Positions 10,144 to 21,215 are shown, counted from the first letter of the stretch. The stretch: DNA of 64,000 bases from Prorocentrum cordatum (GCA_963575745.1 CAUYUJ010014605.1:245474-309473); one strand, 5' to 3'. Program-made: numbers and translations. The notes: generated by a model from the letters alone, not told the origin.

Positions 10144-10767
10144 GGAACCCCAGGACGTCCACTGCCTCTTGGTGTGCGAACGCCGCGGCCTCCACAGCAA
10201 GACCGTCGAGGCCCAGGAATCCTAGGGCACCCTGGAGGCAAGCGCAGCATTTCTTGGCATGGGTTTCCACGGATTTCGGACGAGGCACCGGAAAGCGTAG
10301 AACGGGAAACGCAAGCCCTCACCCAGGAGCAGGAAAACCCCAACCCTGGAAAGGTTGCCCGCAGCCCAAACCTGGAAAACCCAGCCCGAGTAGTGGAAAG
10401 CATGGCAGGAAGAGGAAGAGGAGGAGGAGGAGGAGCCTCATCCTCCTCCTCCTCCTGTTTCCTCCTCGGCTCCTCCTCGAACTTGGCCGAGTTCTCGGTC
10501 AGCCAGCTCTTGAGCAGGGCCAGGGAACGCCCACGGTGAGAGATGGCATTCTTCTCCGCCTCGGGGGCGAGGAAGAAGGGAGGCAGGAGGTCGGTCGACT
10601 CCTCCTCCTCCTCCTCCTCTTCTTCCTCCTCCATTCCTCTTCCTTATGAGTAACTTATCCCTGTCGCACCCCGAGTCATTTTTTTTAGGGCGGGCCGGGC
10701 GTTTCGCCGGAGACTTCGTCACCACTTATGACTCTGAAACTTCAAAAACGACAACATTTTCACAGAT
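10144..10767. other. Spacer with GAG/CTC tracts
   Basis: Purine tract GAGGAGGAGG at about 10410-10435 followed by its pyrimidine complement at 10436-10470, plus a CTC tract at 10598-10632. No gene is supported; acidic and serine-rich frames come from these tracts. Confidence 0.5.
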
Positions 10768-11105
10768 GGAAGGCGGGCCGTTTCAAAGTGTCGCTCTCGC
10801 CATAGCGCCGCGTGCATTCGTCTTGAACATTGCAAGACTCTAATGGATTGAGGGCGGGTCGTTTTCAAAATGTGGCTCTCGCCTTAGCGCCGCGTACATT
10901 CGCTTAAAACAAATTGGAAGAGCTTCGCGGATTGAAGGCGGTCCTTTTCAAAATGTGGTTCTCGCTTTTGTGCAGCGCACATTCGTTATAACAGAAGTAT
11001 AAGAGCTTCACGGATTGAGGGCTGCTCGTTTTCAAAATGTGGCTCTCGCCCTAACGCCGCGCACACTCGTTTAAAACATTAGTACAAGAGTATTACGGAT
11101 TCCAA
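10768..11105 (+). repeat. 80-84 bp tandem repeat, 4 copies
   Basis: Each copy has GGCGGGTCGTTTTCAAAATG, GGCTCTCGCC, GCGCCGCG and an ACGGATTGAGG-type junction. Starts are near 10771, 10851, 10935 and 11018. The same family lies on the minus strand at 54016-54190. AT-rich segments between GC-rich cores distinguish it from surrounding DNA. Confidence 0.85.
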
Positions 11106-11419
11106 TGATCAACGTACCCAGGATGGCGTTTTCCAAACATTCAGAATTATGCGGGCACAACAACTATATTGACAATCGGTGTTTGAATCCCAGAAATGGC
11201 GTTCTGGCACGATTCAGGGTCGCCAGTACGCAACAATCAGGTTGATCCGTGGCGTTGCAATCACGGGAACAATGTTCTGGCATGCTGTAGGATCTTCAAA
11301 CGGTTGTACTCCAACGAGGCATTCCCCTCAATGGAAATGAACCGCTGTAGGAGCTTATGAAGAGGGAGCTTGGAGGGAGGGTGAATCCCAGCATCTTTGC
11401 TGACTCTTGGGTTTACACT
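11106..11419. other. Unassigned spacer
   Basis: Less GC-rich than its neighbours. GGCGTTTTCC, GGCGTTCTGGC and TGTTCTGGCATGCTG suggest one or two very diverged repeats. No gene is recognised. Confidence 0.35.
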
Positions 11420-11530
11420 TGTCCTCCTCCTCCTCGTCCTCCTCGTCGTCCTCCTCCTCCTCCTCCTCTTCCTTTTCCTCCTCCTCCTCCTCCTCCTCCT
11501 CCTCCTCCTCCTCCTCCTCCTCCCCCCACT
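11420..11530 (+). repeat. CTC/TCC microsatellite
   Basis: Mostly TCC trinucleotides with CGT and CTT interruptions. It is followed by C-rich DNA to about 11600. Open frames of polyS, polyP, polyL or polyE across it are artefacts. Confidence 0.9.
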
Positions 11531-12084
11531 CTTCCTCCCCCCACTCTTCTTCCACCCCGTCCCCCCCTTTTTTCCCGCCCGTCCTCCCTCCCTCCCCCTA
11601 GAGGAGGAGGGAGGAAAGGAGCAGGGCATGGAGGGAGGAACAACAATTTTCAATATTGGTGGAGGCGTCGGGGGTGGGGGGGGCTTGGGAAGCTGGCCTC
11701 CGTGCTCGAGAACCTCGGGGACGGGCCGAAACGGATTGGCGCTGCTCAGGTCAGCGCCAACAGCGAAAAAAACGAAGCCAGGACGACGACACATCTGTGT
11801 GAGGATGCCTCGAACATCTCTGGGATCCTGCGGCGCTGGAGGATGTCTTGGGCGTGGGCGTCGCGGCCCTCTCGACGCGTTGCGGAACGCTCCGGGAGCA
11901 TGCCGGAACGCCCCGAACGGATTCATCCTCGTCTGGTCCCGTCCAACCAGGGCAATGTCTCGGAGGAAAGCCCCTCGAGCCGACAGCAGCCTGGTGCTCG
12001 CGTCGATGGCGGGCCTCCTGGAAAAACTTCTCGCCGCCCTCGGCCGGATCCTCCGTGAAAAAAAGGGCGACGATGGGCCCCGGA
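11531..12084. other. Unassigned spacer between trinucleotide tracts
   Basis: GC-rich, no recognised domain in any frame. Open frames passing through it owe most of their length to the CTC tract before it and the GAG tract after it. Confidence 0.4.
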
Positions 12085-12470
12085 AGGAGGAGGAGGCGGA
12101 GGAGGAGGAGGAGGAGAAGTAGAGGAGGAGGAGAAGAGGAGGAGGAGGAGGATAAGGGGGAGGATGAGGGGGAGTTGTGGCCGAAGGGGGTCGAGAAGGG
12201 CAATAAACAGGTGGAGGACGATGAACACGAGGAGGGGGAGAAGGAGGAGGAGGAGGAGGAGGAAGAGGAGAGAAGGGAGGAGGAGGAGGAGGAGGAGGAG
12301 GAGGAGGAGGAGGAGAAGGAGGAGGAGGAGGAAGAGGAAAAGAGAAGGAGGAGAGAACGGAGGAGGAGGATGAGGTGTTGAGGAGGAGGAGGAGGAGGAG
12401 GAGGAGGAGGAGGTGGAGGAGGAGGAGGAGGACGAGGGAGGAGGAAAAACGAGGAGGAGGGAGGAGGATC
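12085..12470 (+). repeat. GAG/GGA purine tract
   Basis: About 385 bases almost wholly of purines on the plus strand, mirroring the pyrimidine tract at 11420-11530. Together they give long E/R or S/P/L frames on both strands without any domain. Confidence 0.9.
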
Positions 12471-13424
12471 GGGATCCTCGGAGAGGTCCAAGGACCCCTG
12501 TCAGGGGTGACCAGGTCCAGGGGCCGATGGACCGGACTTGGGCCGGGAGGGAAAACTGCCGTTGACTCAACTGGCCCTCCTGCATGCGCCGCGAGCCCAA
12601 GCCGGCCACGAAGCGGCTCCCGACCTGACCGGACAAGAGCGGGAAGCGCCGCTTCGTCCACGAAGCTTGTCGGATAACGTCTGGTTGAGCACGCCAAAGA
12701 ACTCCGCGCCGGCGTGCCGCGCTGGTCTGCCGTGCTGGTCTGCCGCGCTGGCCTTGCCTCCTCCCCATCCTTCTGCTCCTCCTCCTTCCTCTTCCTCCTC
12801 CTTCCCCTCTTCGACGTCATCCGCCTCTTTTTCTCCTCCCACTCCTGCTGCTGCTGCTGCTGCTGCCGCACGAGACCCCCCCCACAGACGATTGACCAGG
12901 CATCGCGCGGTGGGGAGGGCCCCCCAGGCGCCTTCCCCGCAGAACGTTCGCCAGAACTCGCATCGCGCGCGGCGAGCGGGATTAGTGGTTGCTTTTCCGA
13001 GCTCGAGCTTAGTGGTTGCCTGTGGTTGCTTGGGCTACTCTGGTGCGAGCGTGGGTGTATGTACGCGTGCCTGTGTATGTGCCTGTGTGAGCGGCTGTGT
13101 GCGTGTGTGCAGGAGACCTTAAGTAGGGGAAGACGGGGGGAAGGTCAGAGGCACGGGCACCTCTTCCTCACCGCACCGACCTTGCAGACGTGCTGCAGCC
13201 GATGTTTGCGAGGATCTCTGTCGACCCAAAACCCCGAAACCGCCCGAGCGAAAAACGAAGTGCATTTCACGTGGACTCTGCTATATTCTTCCATCCCGGC
13301 CAGGGAAACTCCGCACGAAATCCACCCCGAAATCCGGGACGAACTTCTCCAGGACACTCCGGGCCCATCCTAATTGTTTTCCGCACGAAGTCCGCTCTGC
13401 CGCCATGACCCTTCCTCCACTGGG
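12471..13424. other. Unassigned spacer with short CTG and GT tracts
   Basis: Contains CCTCCTCCTT tracts (12770-12845), seven CTG units (12849-12870) and a GT-rich stretch (13035-13115). No gene or RNA is recognised. Confidence 0.4.
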
Positions 13425-13615
13425 CTTCTGGGAGGCATCCCCTCGGGAGACTCTCCATGGGGGGGGATCCCATGGGGGGGCAGGAGGGGATCCCCCCCAT
13501 GGGATCCCCTCCTGCCCCCCCCCATGGGATCCCCAGGGGATCCTATGGGACCCCCCCCCCTGGGATCCTATCCCCCCATGGGATCCCCCCCCATGAAGAG
13601 TCTCCCGAATCCCCC
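13425..13615. mobile_element. GGATCC/CCATGG palindrome cluster, fold-back
   Basis: CGGGAGACTCTCCATGGGGG near 13443 is mirrored by the reverse complement of CCCCCCATGAAGAGTCTCCC near 13585-13608. Between them are inner palindromes of GGGATCCCATGGGGG units with C and G runs. The whole can fold on itself. Homopolymer lengths may be sequencing-sensitive. Confidence 0.65.
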
Positions 13616-15029
13616 CCCTTCCCCCCGGACACCCCTGTGCGCGTGGCCGAGCGAAGGACACGGGTCCTCTAAGACACGGGTCCTGGACACTGGGGCCTCC
13701 TGCTGCATCTTCGGGGGGGGCCCTGCCCGTCCCCACTCCTCGGCCCCGTCCGCGTCGACCGGACTCGTCGGATCCGTGTCGAGTCCGTGTCGACTCCGCG
13801 TCGCATCCACGCCAAATCCGCGTCGAGTCCGCACCGAGCCCGCGCCGGGCGCAAGAGAAGACACCAATCTGGGGGACAGGCGAGGCCCCCCGCAGATGCC
13901 ACGTAACCGCTTCCCCCGTGGCGAAATGCGAGGGCTGGCCTCCACGGTCTGCGACATGGACACGGCGGGTCTTGCGGGAAACGGGTCCTGGTTCCGGGGC
14001 CGTTCCCCACCAGTTTACCGTCCCGGGCTGCTTCCAGACGGTCCTGGGGCCCGCGGAGGGCCCAATGCGGCCAGAAGCAGCGAGAAGACCTCAGGAACCG
14101 TTCGCTTCAGGACCCGTTCCCAGACGCCCGCCGACGTGTCCTTCGAAACCCGCGGCCGCAGAGGTCCCGACCGCTCCCCTTGGGGCATACCTTTGTGCCA
14201 GGTCCTTGGGCGCGAATTCACGGGGGACAGGGGCACGTTCTTCTCATCGTACTTGAGGACCACATCCCAGAAAGAGTTCGAGCACCCAGACAAGTATCGA
14301 AACAGTGACGAACGAGTATCGCCTGCCAGGGCCCAGCACGTGAAAACCCTCAAGTTTCGGGACTTTTTGGGTGCACGGAATTATTTCTGGTGATCGGGGC
14401 TAAAGTAGGCTGGAACATCAGAAGGATAGGGGGGGGAAGGAAGATGCCCTCTTCGGGCCCTAAAAGCCACCTCGGGGGCCCCTGAAGGTTCCGTTGAGGG
14501 GCCCGAAAGGGCCCCCCCTTTGCTGCAGTCCTCGATGCCCCCCCCCGTTTTGTCGCCCCCCCACTACGCGGCCTCCAAGGTCAATTTTTGTCATGGGGCC
14601 CGACAACGGGCTCGGGCGGCAGAAATCGAAGGAAAACACTCATATTAAAAGCACACAAACTACAAACTCGTCGTCGCAGAATGTGCATCGAATTGGCCGC
14701 ATCGGCAAGGAGCCTGAATCGAATCGGACCAGCCGCGCCATGAGGCATAACAGCCCCACGCAAGCACCTGGCCGCATCGCACCGCCTAAACATTAGAGTT
14801 GGGTCGGATCGGGCCCGCTGGAATCGATATCCGCCGACCCTGTCGGCGCGGCGTGTGTGAGGGGCTTCCCCGTTCGAGTCGGGCTTCTCCGTTCGAGTCG
14901 TCGTCTCCGTCGTCCTCCGTTCCATTTCTCTGGGCCCACCTCCTCAAGCGGCCCGAAGGAATCCCCAAGAGTTCTCCACAAGACCCCCAAGAGTCCGCCG
15001 GCGCCCCAAGAGTCTCCAACAGGATGCCC
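13616..15029. other. Unassigned spacer with short degenerate repeats
   Basis: A 12-base word like CCGTGTCGAGTC repeats loosely at about 13755-13850. The rest is GC-rich DNA without recognisable protein domains. Open frames of 100-340 codons on either strand lack known motifs and overlap each other. Confidence 0.4.
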
Positions 15030-15230
15030 TGACGGGGGAACCGAATGGGCAGTTCGAGCCCTCGGCCCCGAGAGGATCCGAGGAGGCCCCAAGATGCCCC
15101 AAAAGGCCCCGAGAAAGCCGGGCTCCCAAGAGGCTGCCAAGAGGCCCCCGAGATGCTCCAAGAGGCCCCAAAACTTCCCCCCCAAAGCCGCCGAGAGCGC
15201 TCCGATGAGACCCCTGACAGCATCCCTGAG
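15030..15230 (-). repeat. Fragment of the 36205/53290 minisatellite family
   Basis: GAACCGAATGGGCAGTTCGA followed by GCCCTCGG at 15045-15072 corresponds to the landmark word found near 36390 and, inverted, near 53965. It is followed by degenerate GGCCCCAAGA-type repeats. Confidence 0.5.
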
Positions 15231-15261
15231 AACTCTGACCCATGTCAGCGTCGTCGGCGCC

Positions 15262-15450
<189 letters not shown>

Positions 15451-15679
15451 CTTCAATGTCGGCGGCACTGGCCGTAAGGCCTTCGCAATCGAATCAGATC
15501 AAACGAACCCTGCGAGGTTCGATGCTGGAATTCGGCCCATCGGCGGGCACCTCCTGCGGCACACGCCCATAGGCCAGGGCGCCCTCTCGAGAAACGCGCC
15601 CGGACCCTGCGGCGACCGAGGACCCCCAGAGCTGCGACGCCCACCTGGAATCTCCGAGAAGACGACGACGCCAACTACG

Positions 15680-15848
<169 letters not shown>

Positions 15849-16071
15849 CGAGCCGGCGAACGGGAGGCCCGAGCGGCCCGCGCGCCCCCAGCGGTGGGCG
15901 GCTGCCAGCGCACGCACGCCTGCGCGGCGGCCTCGGCGGCGGGCTCGCGGCGAGCGCGGCCTGAGCCGCTCCGCGGCGCTGGCGGCACGCACGGAGGCGA
16001 TGCGCAGGGCGCTGGCAGTCGCCATGGGCGAGGCGCTCAGCGCGGCGAGGCTCCTCAGGCTCCCCACGTAA

Positions 16072-16605
16072 ATGGCTCCTCCTCCTCCTCCTCCTCCTGC
16101 TCTCACACCTTCTCCTCCTCCTCCTGCTCTCCCACCTCCTCCTCCTCCTCTCCTCCTCCTCCTCCTCCTCCTCCCTCTCCCTCCTCCCTCCTCCTCCTCC
16201 TCTCCCTCCCCTCCTCCTCCTCCCTCCCTCCTCTCTCTCCCTCCTCCTCCTCCTCCTCGCCCTCCTCCTCCTCTCCTCCCTCTCTCTCTCCCTCCTCCTA
16301 CTCCTCCTCTCCTCCTCCTCTCCTCCTCCTCCTCCTCTCCTCCTCCTCCTCCTCCTCCTGCTCCTCCTCCTCTCCTCCTCCTCCCCTCCTCCTACTCCTC
16401 CCTCCTCCTCCGCCTCCTCCTCCTCCTCCTCCTCCTCCTCCTTCCTCCTCTCTCCTCCTCTCCTCCTCCCTCCTCCTCCTCTCCTCTCCTCCCTCCTCCT
16501 CCTCCTCCTCCTCCTCCTCCTTCTGCTCTCTCGTCTCTCTCTCCCTCCTCCTCCTCCTCCTCCTCCTCCTCCTCCTCCTCCTCCTGCCCCTCCTCCTCCT
16601 CACGC
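16072..16605 (+). repeat. CTC/TCC pyrimidine tract
   Basis: More than 500 bases almost entirely of C and T, built from CTCCTC with CTCTCC and CCCTCC interruptions. Open frames of polyS, polyP, polyL or polyR across it are artefacts. Confidence 0.95.
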
Positions 16606-16789
16606 AGGGGCGGAGGCCACTTCCGCGGCGGGACGCCGAGCTCTGCGGGCACGAGGATCGAGGATCGCGTCGGCCCTCCCGCGAGGATCGAGGAGCTCGA
16701 GGGCCTTCGAGGGCCTCGCGATCGGCGCGCGCGAGGCGGCCGAGGGGCGCTCTGCGGGCACGGCAAATGGGGGCGGCACGCGCCCCCCC

Positions 16790-17507
16790 ATGAAGTCGCC
16801 GCCTCCCCAACCAGTCCAGGAGCCCGCGGTCAAAGGGGAGGCGCTGGAGAACTTCCGGGGCCGGCTCTACGGCGCGCGGCCGCAGGAGGAGGAGGAGCTC
16901 CTGCTCGCCCTCGGCGTCTGCGGCATCGCTGACGCGCCGATGGCCGACGAGGGCGAGGAGATGGACAGCATCGACCTGGAGGGCGGGCACGAGGTACGCG
17001 CCGGGCGACAGCTTCGAGGAGCAGGGCGTGGAGGAGATCCAGAAGACCATGGAGAAGATGGCGGAGGAGGACATGTGGATCGAGGATGACGACGAGCTGC
17101 GGGCGACCGTGTCCGAAGGCGAGTCGTAGGACGCCTGCGAGCCCGACGGCGACGGCAGCGGCGAGCTCGGCGCGGGCTCCTCGTACGAGCTGGACGCCAA
17201 GTCGGAGGGCGAGCTCAAGAGCGACTTCGACGAGGCATCGGACGAGCGTGGACGCATGGAGGGGATCGGCGCGAGCCGCTTCGCAGGGGTACCGGTGGAG
17301 AAGGTGCCCAAGGCTGCGAGGAGGAACGCGGGCTTGCACGAGGATGCGCGCCCGCAGCATCGAGAGTGCAGGTGTTCGTCGAGCGGCCAGGTCGTCACCA
17401 AGAGAGAGGAGACCTACAGTCTGGCTGCTGAAAGAAGAAACGATACACAAGGAACGAAGCCCCTTTTTGGCCCCACAAGCGCCTGCGTGCACGAGGAAGG
17501 CTAGAGC
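16790..17507 (+). CDS. Candidate acidic coding remnant, unrecognised
   Basis: From 16790 one frame reads a compositionally protein-like stretch: a Pro-rich start, then EEEELLLALGVCGIADAPMA, then acidic residues to about 16990. There the sense switches to the next frame (GDSFEEQGVEEIQKTMEKMA, then an acidic stretch), a TAG at 17127, and open frame again to 17507. Third-position GC and charged composition look coding-like, but no family is recognised. The frame switch could be an unseen intron or decay. It lies 0.9 kb after the spliced-leader relic, separated by a CTC tract. It may equally be chance. Confidence 0.25.
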
Positions 17508-17730
17508 AAAAGCCACAGGAAGACCCAAGGAATGTCGAGCTCCTGTCTTACCCAGACTGCTTCTTCTCTCAGCGGCGTGGCTGTACGAGGAGCTCCGCGC
17601 GCAACCGACGTGCGGAGGCTCCGGCCGCCGCAGGGGCAAGGGCAAGGGCAAGGGCGACGAGCTCGCGGGGAGCCAGCGCTTGCGCGGCAGGGCGGCCAAG
17701 GGAGGCTGAGGACTGGCTTGCTCCGCCATA

Positions 17731-17885
17731 AACAGCCTCGAACGTATCCCTATCCCTAAGATGGGCGAGCAAAAAGCGAGGACAATCTTAGGGATAGGCC
17801 CTCAGAAACTGAGGGAACCCTTAAGATCGGCATCGAGGTGAGGTGATGTCAAACATAAGGATAGGGATATGTTGCAAACTGGTAA
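17731..17885 (+). mobile_element. MITE-like element B (ATCCCTATCCCTA TIRs)
   Basis: The left end is CAGCCTCGAACGTATCCCTA. The right end, read on the other strand, is CCAGTTTGCAACATATCCCT. TAA borders both sides. The interior is almost the same as element A at 9988-10143 and has the same length, which argues for recent spread of one family. No open frame. Confidence 0.8.
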
Positions 17886-17935
17886 CGCCAGTGCCGTGAT
17901 CTGGAAGGGGAAAGACGACAGAAACAGAAACTGTC

Positions 17936-18064
17936 GGCGCTCTGCGCGGAGTTCTTGGACCTGCGCTGCACCCCCCTCCCTGGCGCGCGGGGCGCGCCCG
18001 GAGCGGCGCCAGAGGCGCCGCCAGGAGGGGCCCAGCGCGGATCCAAGAAACCCGCGCAGAGCGC
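17936..18064. mobile_element. Fold-back element, arms about 52 bp
   Basis: The left arm begins GGCGCTCTGCGCGGAGTTCT. The right arm ends AAGAAACCCGCGCAGAGCGC, its near-perfect reverse complement. The loop contains GGAGCGGCGCCAGAGGCG. A relative without clear left arm lies at about 25355-25440. Confidence 0.7.
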
Positions 18065-18579
18065 CAAAAGTTTATGTGCACGCCGTTTTGCTTCGTCGAA
18101 GGAGAGCGCGCTCCAACTCGCAGAGTAACTACTCGCAGATGGCCTGGGTCCGCCGCGGGGGATCTACAATACATTACAGCAAAGCAGACATGTGTTTTTC
18201 TGACGTTTTCGAGTAGGCAGCACCTTGCGAGTAATTAGTGGAACGCGCTCGGCGAGGCTGGCTTGCCCCGCCAGCGCCGTGTCCTGCGAGGTCTCGATGG
18301 CTCAGCGATGGAACGGGCGACGTCCCCACGGCAGAACTCAGGGGACGTCCTGGGGTCTCAAAGCTGGGCTTCTCGTGGAAGGCTTCTTGTGGTCGGGCCT
18401 CCACTGTAATGGGAAGGTCCTCGTGAGGTGAGGGCCTTACGTGCTGGGCTTCTGTGCCGGGCGCGGGGCCCGCGGGGCGGGCCTGCCCGCGGGGCGGCGT
18501 GCGCGCCCTGGGGCCTCGCCTCCGCGACCGGCCGCGCGGCCCGCCGGGGAGCGAGCGAGCCTCGCGCCCGCCTCGACAC
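18065..18579. other. Unassigned spacer
   Basis: No repeat or gene recognised. GGGCCTCCACTGTAATGGG near 18396 and CCCACGGCAGAACTCAGGGG near 18331 are unique within the window. Confidence 0.3.
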
Positions 18580-18692
18580 ACGTCGTCGTCGCCGCTGTCC
18601 TCGGCGTCGTCGTCATCGGCGCCGTCGTCGTCGTCGGCGTCGTGGTCGTGGTCGTGGCCGTGATCGTGGTCGTGGTCGTAGTCGTCGTCGTA

Positions 18693-18724
<32 letters not shown>

Positions 18725-18880
18725 GGTCGTCGTCGTCGCCGCCGTCGCCACCGTCCTCGTCGTCGTCGTCGTCGCCGTCGCCGAGGTCGCCGTCGCCGAG
18801 GTCGTCGTCCTCGTCATCGACGTCGCCGTCGTCGTCGACGTCGTCGTCGTCGACGTCGGCGTCGCCGTCGCCGTCAGACC
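18580..18880 (+). repeat. GTC/CGT microsatellite with CGG and CGA interruptions
   Basis: Three hundred bases of GTC with GGTC, CATC, CGAC and GCC variants; more degenerate than the tract at 15680. V, S, R, D or T-rich frames are artefacts. Confidence 0.9.
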
Positions 18881-19090
18881 AGCCCCGGCCTTCGAGCCGC
18901 CTTCCCTCCCCTCGATCGCGGCAAGGCCAGGGGCGGGGCGACCCCCCCCCAGAGGCCGCCTTGGGCATCTCGGCGTAGGTGCGCCCTCGCCCCGGGGGCC
19001 GAGGGGGGACGGACACGGCCCAGGCCCCCTCGAGTCAGGGACAAAAAAATCACGACGCCGATGTGTTGTCCCATCTTTTTGCGGCGCGAA

Positions 19091-19237
19091 GAGGGGGGTA
19101 GGAGGAGGGGGGCAGGCTGCTTAGAAGCACCCCTGCTTCTTGGAAGGCCCCGGCCTTACGTCTATGAGAGAGGGCCGGCGCCTTCTGAGAAGCAGGGGCG
19201 CTCCCAAGAAGCCTTCCCCCCTCCTCCTACCCCCCTC
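19091..19237. mobile_element. Fold-back element, arms about 65 bp
   Basis: The left arm begins GAGGGGGGTAGGAGGAGGGG; the right arm ends in its reverse complement at 19219-19237. The inner parts CCCTGCTTCTTGGAAGGC and GCCTTCTGAGAAGCAGGGGC pair as well. The loop is under 20 bases. A strong cruciform or hairpin former. Confidence 0.75.
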
Positions 19238-19264
19238 AACGCATGGCCGAATATTTGGCCTCGG

Positions 19265-19395
19265 GGAGGCCCCTCCCGTGCCGCGGGGCCTTCAAGAAAC
19301 GCCTCGGGATGAAAACCCCGGTCCCGGGGAATGGGTCGAGCCCCTGGGGGTCGACGAAAATTTAGAAAGATCATGACGTCGGGGGTCTGGGGGCG
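19265..19395 (-). repeat. Dispersed repeat D, inverted copy
   Basis: On the minus strand it gives CCCGACGTCATGA, CGACCCCCAGGGGC and CCCGGGACCGGGGTTTTCAT, matching the order at 26385-26470 and 25870-25960. Confidence 0.55.
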
Positions 19396-19650
19396 CGGCT
19401 GAACCGACGAAAATGCTTGAAAACCTGGACCCTCGAACTTCTCGAGGCTCCAAGTGTTCAAACACTTTCGTCGGTTCCCACCAGTTCTCCAAGCGTCCCA
19501 GGGGTGCCCGGATCGTCCCGAACGAGCGCCAGGGAGCCGAGTGATAACCCGGAAGGCAGGGGGCAACGACAGCAAGGGAAACAGGGAGGTCGGGAGAGGA
19601 GGGGGAAGGGAAGGGGGGGGGGACGATCGGGAGTGGAGGGATTGGATGAA

Positions 19651-20108
19651 GGGGCCCTGGGGCACACAAATAAATACACGCAAATAACAGGATTCCCCCA
19701 TATTTTCGGATATTTCCGTGGTTTTTGCCTTCCCCTCACTTCCATGTTTTCCCATGTTCTCCTGGGAATCGACGATTCATTGTGTCGGTGTGCTTTTTTT
19801 TCCCTCCTGATTGGAGTGGGCCTCATGTCGAGGGTGGTGTACGACGGCGGCCACACGAGGACTGGGCGGGTCCCATCGGGCGTGCGACCTTCACTGGCGT
19901 TGGCCCAGTTGGCAAGTTCGTCGTCGGAGGCTGGACCGAAGCATTATTCAGGAAGGAGAGGAAGAAACACACAGACACAATGAATCTTCGACTCCCGAGA
20001 AAATATGGGAAAATATGGGAAGCGGGGGGGAAGACAGAAACCCAGAAAATATGGGAAAAAATAGGGAATACTTTTATTTGTGTGTATGTATTTTTGTGTC
20101 CTGGGGCC
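19651..20108. mobile_element. Fold-back/TIR element, arms about 165 bp
   Basis: Left end: GGGGCCCTGGGGCACACAAA. Right end on the other strand: GGCCCCAGGACACAAAAATA. The arms also share GATTCATTGTGTC, the ACAAATAA-type segments and CCATATTTTC. About 130 bases of unrelated DNA form the core. Termini of the same family stand alone at 21888 and 26476, and subterminal parts at about 21288 and 26285. No open frame with domains. Confidence 0.75.
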
Positions 20109-20694
20109 ACTTCACATTAGGAAGGAGGGGGATGAGGAGGAGGAAAGCAAGGCGGAGCTTGGTCGCGCCCTCCTGGAGCCCCCCAGCGCCAGCCTCCTGG
20201 GTTCGAGTAGGGGATCGACTACGGAAGGGACTGACCCCGGAATCGGAACTGCCGTCGGAGCTGGAACAGAGGCGCGGATCTCTCTCGAACATGTGCCGAA
20301 CACTGTGCTTCTGTCCTCGCAGACTCGACGAACAGATCAGCCATGGAGCAAGCCAACTCTGCAAGCGACCCCCTGCTCGCTGGGTCCGCCTGGGCTTCCT
20401 GGGCACTCCTGGAGCCTCCCGCGCCCGCTCCCGGGAGCTCGTGACCTGGCGGGCTGTCCGAGCTGCGTCCCGCCGCGGCGGCGAGGCAGGAGAGCCCAGC
20501 ACCGCAGCAGCAGGCCAGCGGGCCCCCGCCGAGAGGCCAGAGTCCAGAGGCCGGGAGCCCGAGGCCGCATCGAATCGGCGCCGGGAAAGCCACCGACATC
20601 GAGCCGGATCGGGGCGGCGGAGCGGGCCCTGCGAGCGTCTCCAGCACCGAGGCAGGAGATGCGAGACTGCTCTCCCGAATCGGGGTGGACAAGC
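20109..20694. other. Unassigned spacer
   Basis: GC-rich without recognised repeats. Several long overlapping open frames exist on both strands, none with a known motif. Confidence 0.35.
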
Positions 20695-20855
20695 CTCCCT
20701 TGAGCAAACGACCCCTTCTAGTGAAAACGGCCTGGGACCGAAACCGATGGACCTGGACCCGCAAAAACGACGGCCGCGACGCCCTCTGGCGAACCGAAAA
20801 CGGCCAATTCACTGATCGACGTGTCAGGGTAGGAGGTCTGTCCACCCCCGACTTT
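20695..20855 (+). repeat. Dispersed repeat E, copy 1
   Basis: Words GGCGAACCGAAAACGGCCAA, TTCACTGATCGACGTG and GAGGTCTGTCCACC recur in order at 26125-26285 as GAGAACCGAACACGGACAAT and so on, with roughly one change in six. Confidence 0.65.
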
Positions 20856-21004
20856 CCTGAAGCTCGTCCTCGCAAGGCTTTCCGAGCGGCGTCTTCAGGC
20901 CGTGGCGGCGGGAGCCTCCGGAAGGGGGCTTCCGAGGAGAGGCGGCCGGAGCGACTGCGGAACCCAACAGGGGACGCGGCGAGCCCCATAGGCGGGGCCC
21001 CAGG

Positions 21005-21215
21005 ATCTCCTCCTCCCTCCTCCTCCTCCTCCTCCTCCTTCTCCTCGGCCTCCCTCCTCCTCGTCCTCCTCCTCCTCCTCCTCCTCCTCCCTCCTCCTCC
21101 TCCTCCTCCTCCTCCTCCTCCTCCTCCTCCTCCTCCTCCTCCTCCTGCACCTGCTCCCTCCTCCTCCACCTCCTCCACCTCCTCCCTCCTCCTCCACCTC
21201 CTCCTCATCTTCCAC
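21005..21215 (+). repeat. CTC microsatellite
   Basis: TCC/CTC trinucleotides with CTG, CAC and CGT interruptions. Confidence 0.9.

Noticed and set aside
11261-12871. 536-codon Ser/Pro/Leu/Arg-rich open frame and its partners
   Set aside because: Built from CTC and GAG trinucleotide tracts; no motif outside the tracts.
15030-15030. rRNA or 5S genes
   Set aside because: No conserved rRNA blocks noticed anywhere in the window on either strand.
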